From DSOS01 sp035286585 (lineage in GTDB: Bacteria; Chloroflexota; Anaerolineae; Anaerolineales; UBA4823), in NCBI GenBank assembly GCA_035286585.1, contig DATEDC010000248.1, forward strand, positions 1-18,247: DNA of 18,247 nt, read 5' to 3'. Positions 6,703-13,617 of this stretch are shown piece after piece. The notes beneath the pieces are model-generated. The model saw only the letters and a program-made list of their open reading frames with translations, was not told the origin of the DNA and ran no database searches. Within the stretch, counting starts at the first letter, position 1, and each line of letters starts with the position of its first letter. The position numbers and the translations under genes are program-made.

Positions 6703-6745
6703 CCGCGGTTTGCCTGGCAGCCGAATGGTTGTCTCGACACCGCGG
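6703..6745 (+). promoter_or_regulatory. Candidate ribosomal-protein operator between infC and rpmI
   Basis: CCGCGGT (6703-6709) pairs with ACCGCGG (6739-6745). Inside, GCAGCC (6718-6722 plus flank) can pair with GGTTGT around a GAAT loop (6723-6726), giving a two-layer hairpin just before the rpmI ribosome-binding site. In E. coli, L20 represses this operon by binding an RNA structure in the same infC-rpmI interval. That this hairpin does so here is inference. Confidence 0.4.
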
Positions 6746-6770
6746 AATTTTGTGTGAAAGGAGTACGACT

Positions 6771-6998
6771 GTGCCTCGCAAGCCATCCAAAGGTAAGTAT
6801 AAACTCAAGACCCATAAGGCGACCGCCAAGCGCTTCCGCCTGACGGGCTCGGGAATGCTGGTGCGCACTAAAGGCGGCAAGAGCCACCTGCGGCGCAGGA
6901 CGTCCAAACGCACTAAACGCCTGTTTACTGAGATGATCTCTGTAAAGGGCCGCGGGATTGTCAAGCGCATTAAACGACTCGCCCCAAACCTGGATTAA
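6771..6998 (+). CDS. rpmI: 50S ribosomal protein L35
   Basis: This is a small, strongly basic large-subunit protein of 75 residues. The sequence PRKPSKGKYKLKTHK at the start and the KSHLRRRTSKRTKRL region are typical of bL35. The GTG at 6771 is chosen because AAAGGAG (6757-6763) sits 7 nt before it and because it gives the usual N-terminus; an upstream in-frame extension from 6729 has no such support and overlaps a hairpin. The gene follows infC by about 110 nt. Confidence 0.95.
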   Translation: MPRKPSKGKYKLKTHKATAKRFRLTGSGMLVRTKGGKSHLRRRTSKRTKRLFTEMISVKGRGIVKRIKRLAPNLD

Positions 6999-7099
6999 CT
7001 ATCCCGGCATATTATCGTTTTTTAATTGCGACTGCTGGGTGCAACCAACAGGCAGGTGAACGGCCTACCGGCGCTCAGGGGTTCGCAGGAGAGTAAAAA

Positions 7100-7450
7100 A
7101 TGGCTCGTGTAAAAACTGGTCCATACCGGCGGAAACACCACCGCAAAATTCTGAAAATGACCAAGGGTCAATTTGGGACACGCTCGCGCCTGTTTCGGCG
7201 TGCGAATGAAGCCATGTTGAAAAGCCTTTGGTACTCCTACCGAGATCGCCGCACGCGCAAACGTGATCTGCGCCGGCTTTGGATTGCGAGAATTAATGCT
7301 GCCGCGCGGCTCAATGGAATCACATACAGCCGCTTGATCCACGACTTGAAGATAACCCGGATTGCCATCAACCGCAAGATGCTCGCCGATCTGGCTGTGC
7401 GCAACCCGGAGGCTTTCGCGGCTGTGGTGAGCAAAGCCCAATCCGGTTAA
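7100..7450 (+). CDS. rplT: 50S ribosomal protein L20
   Basis: bL20 binds 23S rRNA early in 50S assembly and often represses its own operon. The 116-residue protein has the expected basic N-terminal arm (MARVKTGPYRRKHHRKILK), the RRANEAMLKS region and a C-terminal globular part with LADLAVRNPEAF. AGGAG at 7087-7091 lies 8 nt before the ATG. It is the last gene of the infC operon; a hairpin terminator follows. Confidence 0.97.
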   Translation: MARVKTGPYRRKHHRKILKMTKGQFGTRSRLFRRANEAMLKSLWYSYRDRRTRKRDLRRLWIARINAAARLNGITYSRLIHDLKITRIAINRKMLADLAVRNPEAFAAVVSKAQSG

Positions 7451-7475
7451 AAAATATGGTAGAACTATATTTCGA

Positions 7476-7501
7476 CGGGACGTGTACGCGTCCCGCTCTT
7501 T
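7476..7501 (+). terminator. Terminator after rplT
   Basis: CGGGACG (7476-7482) and CGTCCCG (7489-7495) form a perfect 7-bp GC-rich stem with a 6-nt loop, followed by CTCTTT. The T-run is short but the stem is strong and the position, just after rplT, fits the end of the operon. Confidence 0.65.
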
Positions 7502-7518
7502 ACGTTGGGCTGCCATAG

Positions 7519-7524
7519 TATAAT
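7519..7524 (+). promoter_or_regulatory. Possible -10 box of the DUF1232 gene
   Basis: A perfect TATAAT (7519-7524) lies 20 nt before the start codon. No good -35 box is seen at the usual distance because that position is taken by the rplT terminator tail. Confidence 0.4.
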
Positions 7525-7543
7525 GCCCGCGTTTGGAGGTCGT

Positions 7544-7912
7544 ATGTCACAAGACCGAAACCGGAAAATTACCCCCTCAGAAAGAATCGGTTTTTTTCAA
7601 AATCTTTCGCTGCGGATCAAGCTGGTATTGCGCTTAATGGCAGACAGGCGGGTCAGCCCCTGGCTGAAGATCCTGCCAGTGGGTTCTTTGTTGTACCTTG
7701 TCATCCCAGACCCGGCTCTTGGCCCGATTGATGACACGTTGATCATCTGGCTTGGCGCGTACCTGTTTGTGGAACTTTGTCCGCCAGAGGTTGTGCAGGA
7801 ACACATGCGGGCATTATCCGGCGGCTCAACAGGCAGCGAGGCTGAACCCATCGACGAGGCAGAGATTGTGGACGCAGAATTTTGGGAAGGAGAGAAAGGT
7901 GAGGAGCAATAG
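7544..7912 (+). CDS. DUF1232 (YkvA-like) membrane protein
   Basis: This 122-residue protein matches the DUF1232 pattern: a hydrophobic stretch after VSPWLKILPV (residues 38-46), IPDPALG and the PIDD motif (61-64), then a second hydrophobic helix. The family is of unknown function. A charged, acidic tail follows from about residue 95. The ATG at 7544 has a clear GGAGG (7535-7539); longer forms from 7505 or 7523 would begin inside the promoter region. Its 3' end overlaps the start of the next gene by 14 nt, so the two are probably translated together. Confidence 0.75.
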   Translation: MSQDRNRKITPSERIGFFQNLSLRIKLVLRLMADRRVSPWLKILPVGSLLYLVIPDPALGPIDDTLIIWLGAYLFVELCPPEVVQEHMRALSGGSTGSEAEPIDEAEIVDAEFWEGEKGEEQ

Positions 7913-9254
7913 CCGCCGCGGGGGGGTGCTCATCCTGACATCCTGCCTGGCTTTGGGAGCCCTCTCGGCGTGCAGTCTCGGCGGGCAACCACCCGCCACT
8001 CTTAAACCTACGCCAACCACAGCTGAGCCGGAATTACCGCCATCCACTTTGAAGGCAGCCACCGCCACCTCCCAGCCAGGCGGAGGGCAAAGCGCAATCC
8101 CTGAAAATTCGCCAACACTGCCGCCCACCAGCACCGCGACGCCAGTTGAAACTCCTGGGCTATCAAACGCAATCGATTTCCCATCCGCGCAGGATTACGC
8201 CTGGCAGCCCATGGTAACGGATTTAAATCGACCGGTTGGCCTGGTCAACGCAGGGGATGGCAGTGGGCGCTTGTTCGTGATCGAGCAGCGCGGCAGAATT
8301 ATGATTATCCGGGAAAATACCCTGGCGTCTGAGCCTTTTCTGGATATTCGCGATCGGATCGAGATCAGTGGCAGCGAACAGGGTTTATTAGGTCTGGCTT
8401 TTCACCCGCTCTACGAGCAGAATGGATTTTTCTTCGTTAACTACACCGACCTGAACGGCGATACTGTCATCGCCCGCTATCGCGTGATGGAAGGCAACCC
8501 AGACCAGGCGGATGCCAGCAGCGAAGAACGCCTGCTGTTTATCCCACAGCCCTATCCGAACCATAACGGCGGCGGGATGGCGTTTGGACCGGACGGATAC
8601 CTGTACCTGGGTCTCGGCGATGGGGGCGCGGCGAACGATCCTCACGGTAACGCCCAATCCCTCCAGACCTATCTGGGCAAAATACTACGCCTGGAAGTGG
8701 ATGGGGCGACGGGTTACACAGTACCTGCGGATAATCCGTTTCTCGGTTCGGATGGCTTGCCTGAAATCTGGGCTTACGGACTGCGTAATCCCTGGCGATT
8801 CTCATTTGATCGCTTGAGCGGTGATTTGTTCATCGGCGATGTGGGTCAAAACATGTGGGAGGAGATCAACCACCTGCCCGCCGGCAGCCCCGCTGGCGCG
8901 AATCTCGGCTGGGATTACCGCGAAGGCGCGCATAGGTTTGAGGGGCGCGTCCCAGCCGGGTTGGCGGTGATCGATCCAGTCGCCGAATATGATCATTCCC
9001 AGGGGTGCTCTATTACCGGAGGATTTGTTTACCGCGGCCAGGCCATGCCTGACTGGCAGGGGGTGTATTTTTTCGGAGATTTCTGTAGCGGTCTGGTATG
9101 GGGGCTGATTCGAACGCCGGAGGATGCCTGGATCCTAAAAGTTCAATATGAAACTGGGATGAGGATATCATCCTTCGGTGAAGATGAGCGCGGTGAAATC
9201 TACCTGGTTGATTACGCGGGGGGCGTATATCAGTTAGCGCCAGTAGAACGCTAA
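7899..9254 (+). CDS. PQQ-dependent sugar dehydrogenase-like lipoprotein (GSDH/HHIP beta-propeller)
   Basis: This is a probable exported aldose-dehydrogenase-like protein; family members use PQQ and calcium to oxidise sugars outside the cell. The 451-residue protein has a basic N-terminus, a hydrophobic signal segment and the lipobox LSAC with Cys25, so it should be lipid-anchored. A Pro/Thr-rich linker runs to about residue 80. The six-bladed propeller shows EQGLLGLAFHP, NHNGGGMAFGPDGYLYLGLG and YGLRNPWRFSFD, all typical of soluble-GDH relatives. The GTG at 7899 is chosen because it gives a proper signal peptide and follows GGAAGGAG (about 7885-7892); the longer open frame upstream overlaps DUF1232. 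Whether it truly oxidises a sugar is unknown, since many family members are uncharacterised. Confidence 0.88.
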   Translation: MRSNSRRGGVLILTSCLALGALSACSLGGQPPATLKPTPTTAEPELPPSTLKAATATSQPGGGQSAIPENSPTLPPTSTATPVETPGLSNAIDFPSAQDYAWQPMVTDLNRPVGLVNAGDGSGRLFVIEQRGRIMIIRENTLASEPFLDIRDRIEISGSEQGLLGLAFHPLYEQNGFFFVNYTDLNGDTVIARYRVMEGNPDQADASSEERLLFIPQPYPNHNGGGMAFGPDGYLYLGLGDGGAANDPHGNAQSLQTYLGKILRLEVDGATGYTVPADNPFLGSDGLPEIWAYGLRNPWRFSFDRLSGDLFIGDVGQNMWEEINHLPAGSPAGANLGWDYREGAHRFEGRVPAGLAVIDPVAEYDHSQGCSITGGFVYRGQAMPDWQGVYFFGDFCSGLVWGLIRTPEDAWILKVQYETGMRISSFGEDERGEIYLVDYAGGVYQLAPVER

Positions 9255-9259
9255 TAAGC

Positions 9260-10351
9260 ATGTCATCGCCACCCGTTTCATTGCGCATTAAACTCCTGTT
9301 TGTTTACCTGGGATTAGTATTCCTGGTGGCCTGCGGTACGATCATCGCACTGACCCAGGCGCCCACCAATATTGCCAGCCAGAACCTCACCACAACCACC
9401 AGACACACGCCCATCAGCAGCGTCACTCAGGTGCCGACGCGCCCATCAGCAGACATCCTTGCAGCTCCAAGCGAGACGCTAACGGTGGATTTACCGATCG
9501 TGATGGTTTCTCCAACCATCACGCCCACGCTTACAGAGCCGCCAGCGCCTCAAACCATGCGCTTTGCCGTGATCGGCGATTACGGCTGGGCAGGGCAGGC
9601 TGAAGCCGATGTCGCCAGCCTGGTAATCAGTTGGCAACCAGACGTGATCATCACAACCGGCGACAATAATTATCCGCTTGGCGCTCAAAACACCATTGAT
9701 GCGAATATCGGTCAATACTACCACTCTTTTATTTACCCTTACCTGGGGAGTTACGGGCCAGGCGCAGATCATAACCGCTTTTTCCCCAGCCTAGGCAATC
9801 ACGACTGGCTGACAACCGCTGCCCAGCCTTATCTGGACTACTTCAATTTGCCCGGCAACGAGCGCTACTACGAATTTTCATGGGGACCGGTGCACTTCTT
9901 CGCGCTGGATTCGGATAGTCACGAGCCGGATGGAGTGGGCAGCAACTCGGCCCAGGCTGCCTGGCTACAGGACGGGCTGGCTGCCGCAGAGGAACCCTGG
10001 AAGATCGTTTACATGCACCATCCACCCTATTCTTCCGGCATCCATGGCTCGATACCATGGATGCGCTGGCCTTTCCAGGAGTGGGGGGCGACTGCTGTCC
10101 TGGCGGGTCACGACCACACCTACGAGCGCATCCTCCTGGACGGATTCCCGTATTTTGTCAATGGTCTGGGAGGCGGATCGATTTACGCCTTCAGCACCAT
10201 TGTGAGCGGCAGCCGGTTTCGCTATAACCGCGACCACGGCGCCATGCTGGTCGAGGCTGACCAGTCCAGCATCACCTTTAGTTTTTACAGGCGAACGGGG
10301 GAGCAGATCGATACTTTTACGATCAATCATAATAATGCGGGTTCTGATTGA
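9260..10351 (+). CDS. Metallophosphoesterase lipoprotein, TRAP (purple acid phosphatase)-like
   Basis: This 363-residue exported phosphatase should hydrolyse phosphomonoesters with a two-metal centre. A signal segment with lipobox LVAC (Cys25) and a Thr/Pro-rich linker (to about residue 97) precede the catalytic domain. The metal motifs are in order: GDYG (Asp107), GDNNY (Asp135, Asn-136, Tyr138), GNHD (Asn180, His181), MHHPP (His253/254) and GHDH (His284, His286). The tyrosine in GDNNY resembles the iron-binding tyrosine of tartrate-resistant acid phosphatases. The ATG at 9260 lies 5 nt after the previous stop with no clear Shine-Dalgarno, so translation is probably coupled. The same lipoprotein-plus-linker design as the upstream gene suggests a joint role at the cell surface. 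Confidence 0.9.
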   Translation: MSSPPVSLRIKLLFVYLGLVFLVACGTIIALTQAPTNIASQNLTTTTRHTPISSVTQVPTRPSADILAAPSETLTVDLPIVMVSPTITPTLTEPPAPQTMRFAVIGDYGWAGQAEADVASLVISWQPDVIITTGDNNYPLGAQNTIDANIGQYYHSFIYPYLGSYGPGADHNRFFPSLGNHDWLTTAAQPYLDYFNLPGNERYYEFSWGPVHFFALDSDSHEPDGVGSNSAQAAWLQDGLAAAEEPWKIVYMHHPPYSSGIHGSIPWMRWPFQEWGATAVLAGHDHTYERILLDGFPYFVNGLGGGSIYAFSTIVSGSRFRYNRDHGAMLVEADQSSITFSFYRRTGEQIDTFTINHNNAGSD

Positions 10352-10367
10352 AATATAGGGCGATACC

Positions 10368-10397
10368 TTGACACGATTCGAACTGGCATGGTAAACT
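10368..10397 (+). promoter_or_regulatory. Promoter in front of the structured leader
   Basis: A perfect TTGACA (10368-10373) is followed after 18 nt by TAAACT (10392-10397). The start point would be near 10404. No better promoter lies between here and the ABC ATPase gene. Confidence 0.6.
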
Positions 10398-10403
10398 CAC
10401 GCT

Positions 10404-10588
10404 GTTCGAAAATCCCATTGAAAGGATACAGGCGTTTCATGACGATGGCATTTGTTTACATCACTAGGCTACGTGTCGCCGCTGTTCCGAGCGGTGAGAC
10501 CGTGCCTTCGCGGAGTGCGCCTGTTGATCGTTAGCCAGAGCTATTGAGTGAGATCAGCCACGGGTGTGCTCCCACCCGTGGCTTTTTT
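10404..10588 (+). ncRNA. Unidentified structured leader or small RNA
   Basis: About 150 nt of non-coding sequence lies between the promoter and the first terminator. Visible pairings are CAGGCG (10429-10434) with CGCCTG (10518-10523), GGCT-ACG (10467-10473) with CGTTAGCC (10529-10536), CCGCT/AGCGG (10479-10483 region with 10490-10494) and TGATC/GATCA (10525-10529 with 10552-10556). The first two cross each other, so they form a pseudoknot or two alternative folds, as in a switch. I do not recognise the family: it does not match the T-box, TPP, SAM, fluoride, guanidine, 6S or SRP consensus as I recall them. It could be a riboswitch or attenuator for the ABC operon, or a free-standing small RNA. 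Confidence 0.45.
10556..10588 (+). terminator. First of two tandem intrinsic terminators
   Basis: AGCCACGGGTG (10556-10566) pairs perfectly with CACCCGTGGCT (10573-10583) over 11 bp, with a 6-nt loop and six T residues (10583-10588). This is a very strong terminator. Confidence 0.9.
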
Positions 10589-10607
10589 ATTTTCCAGGTG
10601 CATTACC

Positions 10608-10634
10608 AGCCACGGGTACCCCGTGGCTTTTTTT
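10608..10634 (+). terminator. Second tandem terminator with the same stem
   Basis: AGCCACGGG (10608-10616) pairs with CCCGTGGCT (10620-10628) over 9 bp with a 3-nt loop and seven T residues (10628-10634). The stem arms are identical to those of the first terminator. The ATPase ribosome-binding site begins only about 17 nt later with no promoter between them. Confidence 0.88.
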
Positions 10635-10662
10635 ATGTTTCATTTCATTGAAGGAGAAAGAG

Positions 10663-11541
10663 ATGTCTGAGGCGATTTTGGTCGATGAAGTGTATAAAAA
10701 ATTTGGCAAGCCCAGGAATTGGCTCAAACAAGTTTCATTTGCGAACCGGTTCAAGGCAAATGGCAAGCAGGACTCTGGGAAAACCAATGGCAGCGCGAGC
10801 GAAGATCGAAAGCCTGTAGTGGTCGCCGTTGACCGGGTCTCATTTTCGGTTGGAAGCGGAGAGATCTTTGGCGTGTTGGGGCCTAACGGCTCGGGTAAAT
10901 CCACCCTGATCCGCTTGATCGCCACTTTACTGCTGCCCGACCAGGGATCCATTCGGGTTTTTGGCTATGATGTTGTCCGCCAGCCGAGGGAGGTGCAGCG
11001 CCTGATCAACCGGGTATCGGTGGAAGCCAGCTTCTTTAAGAAACTGTCTCCCATGGAGAACCTTGTGTATGGGGCGCGTCTATACGGGATGTCTGGGGCG
11101 GATATCCGCCGCAGGGTGGTGGAGATCCTCACCCGACTGGGCCTGGAAAAGCATTCGATTTATAAGCCGATGGAAGAGATGTCCAGAGGTATGCAGCAGA
11201 AGGTAGCCATCGCTCGAGCTTTGCTCTCGCAGCCAAAGGTGCTGCTGCTGGATGAACCCACCACCGGGCTCGACCCGCGTTCGAAGCGTGAGGTGCAGGC
11301 GGTGATCCGTGAGTTGAACCAGGAACACGGCACCACCATTTTGCTGACCACCCACGATATGCTGGAAGCGGATACCATGTGCGAGCGGGTCGCTATCATA
11401 GACGGCGGCAAGATCGCAGCTTTAGACGCTCCCCAGTCGTTAAAGCGCACCATTCAAAGCAACGGGCACGAACCCACCCTGGAGGATGTGTTCCTCGAGC
11501 TGACCGGAAAGAAGCTGGTAAAGGATACCGAGCTTGAATGA
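10663..11541 (+). CDS. ABC transporter ATP-binding protein (ABC-2 / NatA-DrrA type)
   Basis: This 292-residue ATPase powers an ABC-2 exporter. Walker A is GPNGSGKST (73-81), the signature is MSRGMQQ (173-179, a common variant in ABC-2 drug-export ATPases), Walker B is LLLDEP (194-199) and the switch histidine is His231 in TTHD. About 35 residues inserted after the first strand (roughly 17-50) are lysine- and serine-rich and look disordered. The ATG at 10663 follows GAAGGAG (about 10649-10655). The C-terminus EPTLEDVFLELTG is typical of this class. Its likely permease partner is encoded at 12770-13597 rather than directly next to it; two acetyltransferase genes lie between. Expression probably depends on read-through of the leader terminators. 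Confidence 0.93.
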   Translation: MSEAILVDEVYKKFGKPRNWLKQVSFANRFKANGKQDSGKTNGSASEDRKPVVVAVDRVSFSVGSGEIFGVLGPNGSGKSTLIRLIATLLLPDQGSIRVFGYDVVRQPREVQRLINRVSVEASFFKKLSPMENLVYGARLYGMSGADIRRRVVEILTRLGLEKHSIYKPMEEMSRGMQQKVAIARALLSQPKVLLLDEPTTGLDPRSKREVQAVIRELNQEHGTTILLTTHDMLEADTMCERVAIIDGGKIAALDAPQSLKRTIQSNGHEPTLEDVFLELTGKKLVKDTELE

Positions 11542-11597
11542 TGAGGGCTGTCTTGAACATTGAACGCCCCTCAGGAAAGTCTTCTTAGGAGTTAGCT

Positions 11598-12167
11598 ATG
11601 GATATCGATAAACCACTATTTGAGGGCAAATGGATCTGCCTGGCGCCCATCGATCGTGAAAAAGACGCCGAGATCGAGGCCAGATGGACGCACGAGGCTG
11701 CATACTTGCGCATGCTAAATAATATCGAACCTGCCCGCCCGCTTTCTCCAGCTCAGCTTAAAAAGAAGTATGAGGCGATCGAGAAAGACATGGAGGAGAA
11801 GAAGAATCATTACTACTTCACCATTCGCCTGCGTGAGGGTGACCGGCTAATCGGATTTGCCAGGTTGTACCACATTCGTTGGGCTCATGGCTATGCACAG
11901 GTACAAATTGGCATCGGCGAATCGGGAGAACGACGTAAGGGGTACGGGTGCGAAGCGCTGTCCCTGATCCTGCAATACGCCTTTGAGGAGCTAAACCTGT
12001 ACCGTCTGGCGGCGTGGATTCCTGAATACAACCAGCCCGCCCTGCAGTTGTTTCAGGCGCTGGGTTTTGCCGAAGAAGTGCGCAGGAGAGAGGCAGTAAA
12101 CCGGGAAACCCGCCGCTGGGATTTGATCCACCTGGCCTTGTTGAAGGAAGAATGGACGCCCAAATGA
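11598..12167 (+). CDS. GNAT N-acetyltransferase (RimJ/RimL-like), first of tandem pair
   Basis: This 189-residue acetyltransferase would move an acetyl group from acetyl-CoA to an amine. The acetyl-CoA pyrophosphate loop is RRKGYG (112-117), and the C-terminal stretch NQPALQLFQALGF is typical of the RimJ/RimL-type GNATs. TAGGAG lies 7 nt before the ATG. The last residues WDLIHLALLKEEW parallel WDVLIMGILRKEW in the next gene, so the two are paralogues. The substrate cannot be told; the position between ABC ATPase and permease genes suggests a link to the exported compound. Confidence 0.88.
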   Translation: MDIDKPLFEGKWICLAPIDREKDAEIEARWTHEAAYLRMLNNIEPARPLSPAQLKKKYEAIEKDMEEKKNHYYFTIRLREGDRLIGFARLYHIRWAHGYAQVQIGIGESGERRKGYGCEALSLILQYAFEELNLYRLAAWIPEYNQPALQLFQALGFAEEVRRREAVNRETRRWDLIHLALLKEEWTPK

Positions 12168-12745
12168 GAGAAAACATTTTTCGTGGAAAACTCACCCGGC
12201 TGACCGCGGAAGACCCCGGTTTGCTGGCTCAGGCTTTTGCAAAATGGGATCGCGATGCCGGTTTTAAGTGGCTGCTGGATGACGCCCCACCCATGCTGTG
12301 GTCGGTTGATAAGATTAAGGAATGGATGGAAAAGGAATTGGAGAATGATGAATCCAGAAGTTTCTTCTTCGGCGTCCGCACCCTGGAGGAAGAGCAGTTG
12401 ATCGGTTTCGTTGACCTATGGGTCAACTGGGTGAATGACGACGCCTGGGTGGGCATTGGGCTGGGTGAGCGGAAATATTGGGGAAACGGCTTCGGCACCG
12501 ACGCGATGCAGCTTGCGCTCAGCTATGCGTTCACTGAACTGAACCTGCACCGGGTCACCCTCGGCGTTTTCGATTACAACCTGCGCGCCCAACGTTCCTA
12601 TGCGAAGGCAGGCTTCAAGCTGGAAGGTCGCTTACGGGGCGAACTACATCGCCAGGGACAGCGCTGGGATGTTCTTATCATGGGGATACTGCGCAAAGAA
12701 TGGTTGGAAAAAAACTATTTCGAGTGCGCAGGGGAACCAGCCTGA
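12164..12745 (+). CDS. GNAT N-acetyltransferase, second of tandem pair
   Basis: This 193-residue acetyltransferase carries the acetyl-CoA motif WGNGFGTDA (106-114) and the C-terminal NLRAQRSYAKAGF signature of RimJ/RimL-like GNATs. It overlaps the previous stop codon in an ATGA arrangement, which fits translational coupling. An in-frame ATG at 12152 would add four residues, but its GAAGGAAG is only 1-2 nt away, so the start is uncertain. The two GNATs share overall length, motif order and ending, so a local duplication with divergence is likely. The stretch before the motif (GFVDLWVNWVNDDAWVGIGL) carries the core beta strands. Confidence 0.87.
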   Translation: MRENIFRGKLTRLTAEDPGLLAQAFAKWDRDAGFKWLLDDAPPMLWSVDKIKEWMEKELENDESRSFFFGVRTLEEEQLIGFVDLWVNWVNDDAWVGIGLGERKYWGNGFGTDAMQLALSYAFTELNLHRVTLGVFDYNLRAQRSYAKAGFKLEGRLRGELHRQGQRWDVLIMGILRKEWLEKNYFECAGEPA

Positions 12746-12769
12746 TATTTTTCATCGGAGATGGATCGC

Positions 12770-13597
12770 ATGAGTGCACTCTTACACGAGTTTCGGGCTA
12801 CATACGCTTTCGTAGAGCGCAACGCCAACCTTGTCAAGCGCTACTGGACGTGGGAGCTGGTCTGGATGTGCTACTCCATCGCCAACAGCCTTTCGGTCAG
12901 TTATATTGGGCTGGGCATGGAGCACCTGGGCGGGGCGCAGAATGTGGATGGGCGCTATCTGGTGCTGTACCTGGTGATCGGTACGCTGATCTGGCGCTAC
13001 CTTTCCATGATTTTTTACTGGATTACCGAGGTGATCAGCATCGAGCGCTGGGAAGGCACGATTGAGTACACGCTAATGGCTCCGATCAGGCGCCTGACGC
13101 ACATGGCCGGGCAGACCTTTTTTGCGGTGGTTTACAGCCTGCTGTTCACCGGAGTGATCTTATTCGTGACGGTCGCGCTGTTCGACATCGATTTGAGCCA
13201 GGCTAATTTGTTAGGCGGAACCGTGATGCTGATCTCGGGCAGCCTGTCGTTTATCGGCATAGGTGTGATGGGCTCTATCCTGCCGCTGCTATTCCCGGAG
13301 CGAGGCGCTCAGATGACTCACGTGATCGTTGCCTTGCTCTTGCTTGTTTCGGGCGTCTATTATCCTATTGATGTGCTGCCGCCTGCGCTGCAAAAAATGG
13401 CGGTGTTCAGCCCGGCGACCTACGTGCTGGATGGCGCCCGAGGCGCGGTGCTCGAAGGGCTGGCGACGCGCGATCTCTGGCCATATGTCTGGCCAACCCT
13501 GGTGATGGGGTTGATCGCCATACCGGCTGGCTTGTGGATTTTCGGCCAGGCAGAGCGCTATGCCAAGCGTACCGGCAAGCTTCATCGTAACGGTTAA
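12770..13597 (+). CDS. ABC-2 type transporter permease
   Basis: This 275-residue membrane protein is the probable channel for the ATPase at 10663. About six helices can be drawn: residues 28-48, 62-86, 113-137, 146-172, 180-202 and 237-260. The motif WEGTIEYTLMAPIRR between helices 2 and 3, and VYYPIDVLPPALQ near helix 5, are typical of ABC-2 permeases. The ATG at 12770 has CGGAG 9 nt upstream; an ATG at 12761 would sit directly on that site. Two such proteins (or one as a dimer) and two ATPases make an exporter; no second permease gene is seen, so a homodimer is likely. Confidence 0.9.
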   Translation: MSALLHEFRATYAFVERNANLVKRYWTWELVWMCYSIANSLSVSYIGLGMEHLGGAQNVDGRYLVLYLVIGTLIWRYLSMIFYWITEVISIERWEGTIEYTLMAPIRRLTHMAGQTFFAVVYSLLFTGVILFVTVALFDIDLSQANLLGGTVMLISGSLSFIGIGVMGSILPLLFPERGAQMTHVIVALLLLVSGVYYPIDVLPPALQKMAVFSPATYVLDGARGAVLEGLATRDLWPYVWPTLVMGLIAIPAGLWIFGQAERYAKRTGKLHRNG

Positions 13598-13617
13598 ATT
13601 GTGGAGGATGGTGAGTT

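Noticed and set aside
10404..10588. 6S RNA or SRP RNA
   Set aside because: The length is suitable for 6S, but the 5' and 3' ends do not pair to form the long closing helix, and the SRP GGAAGCAGCC-type core is missing.
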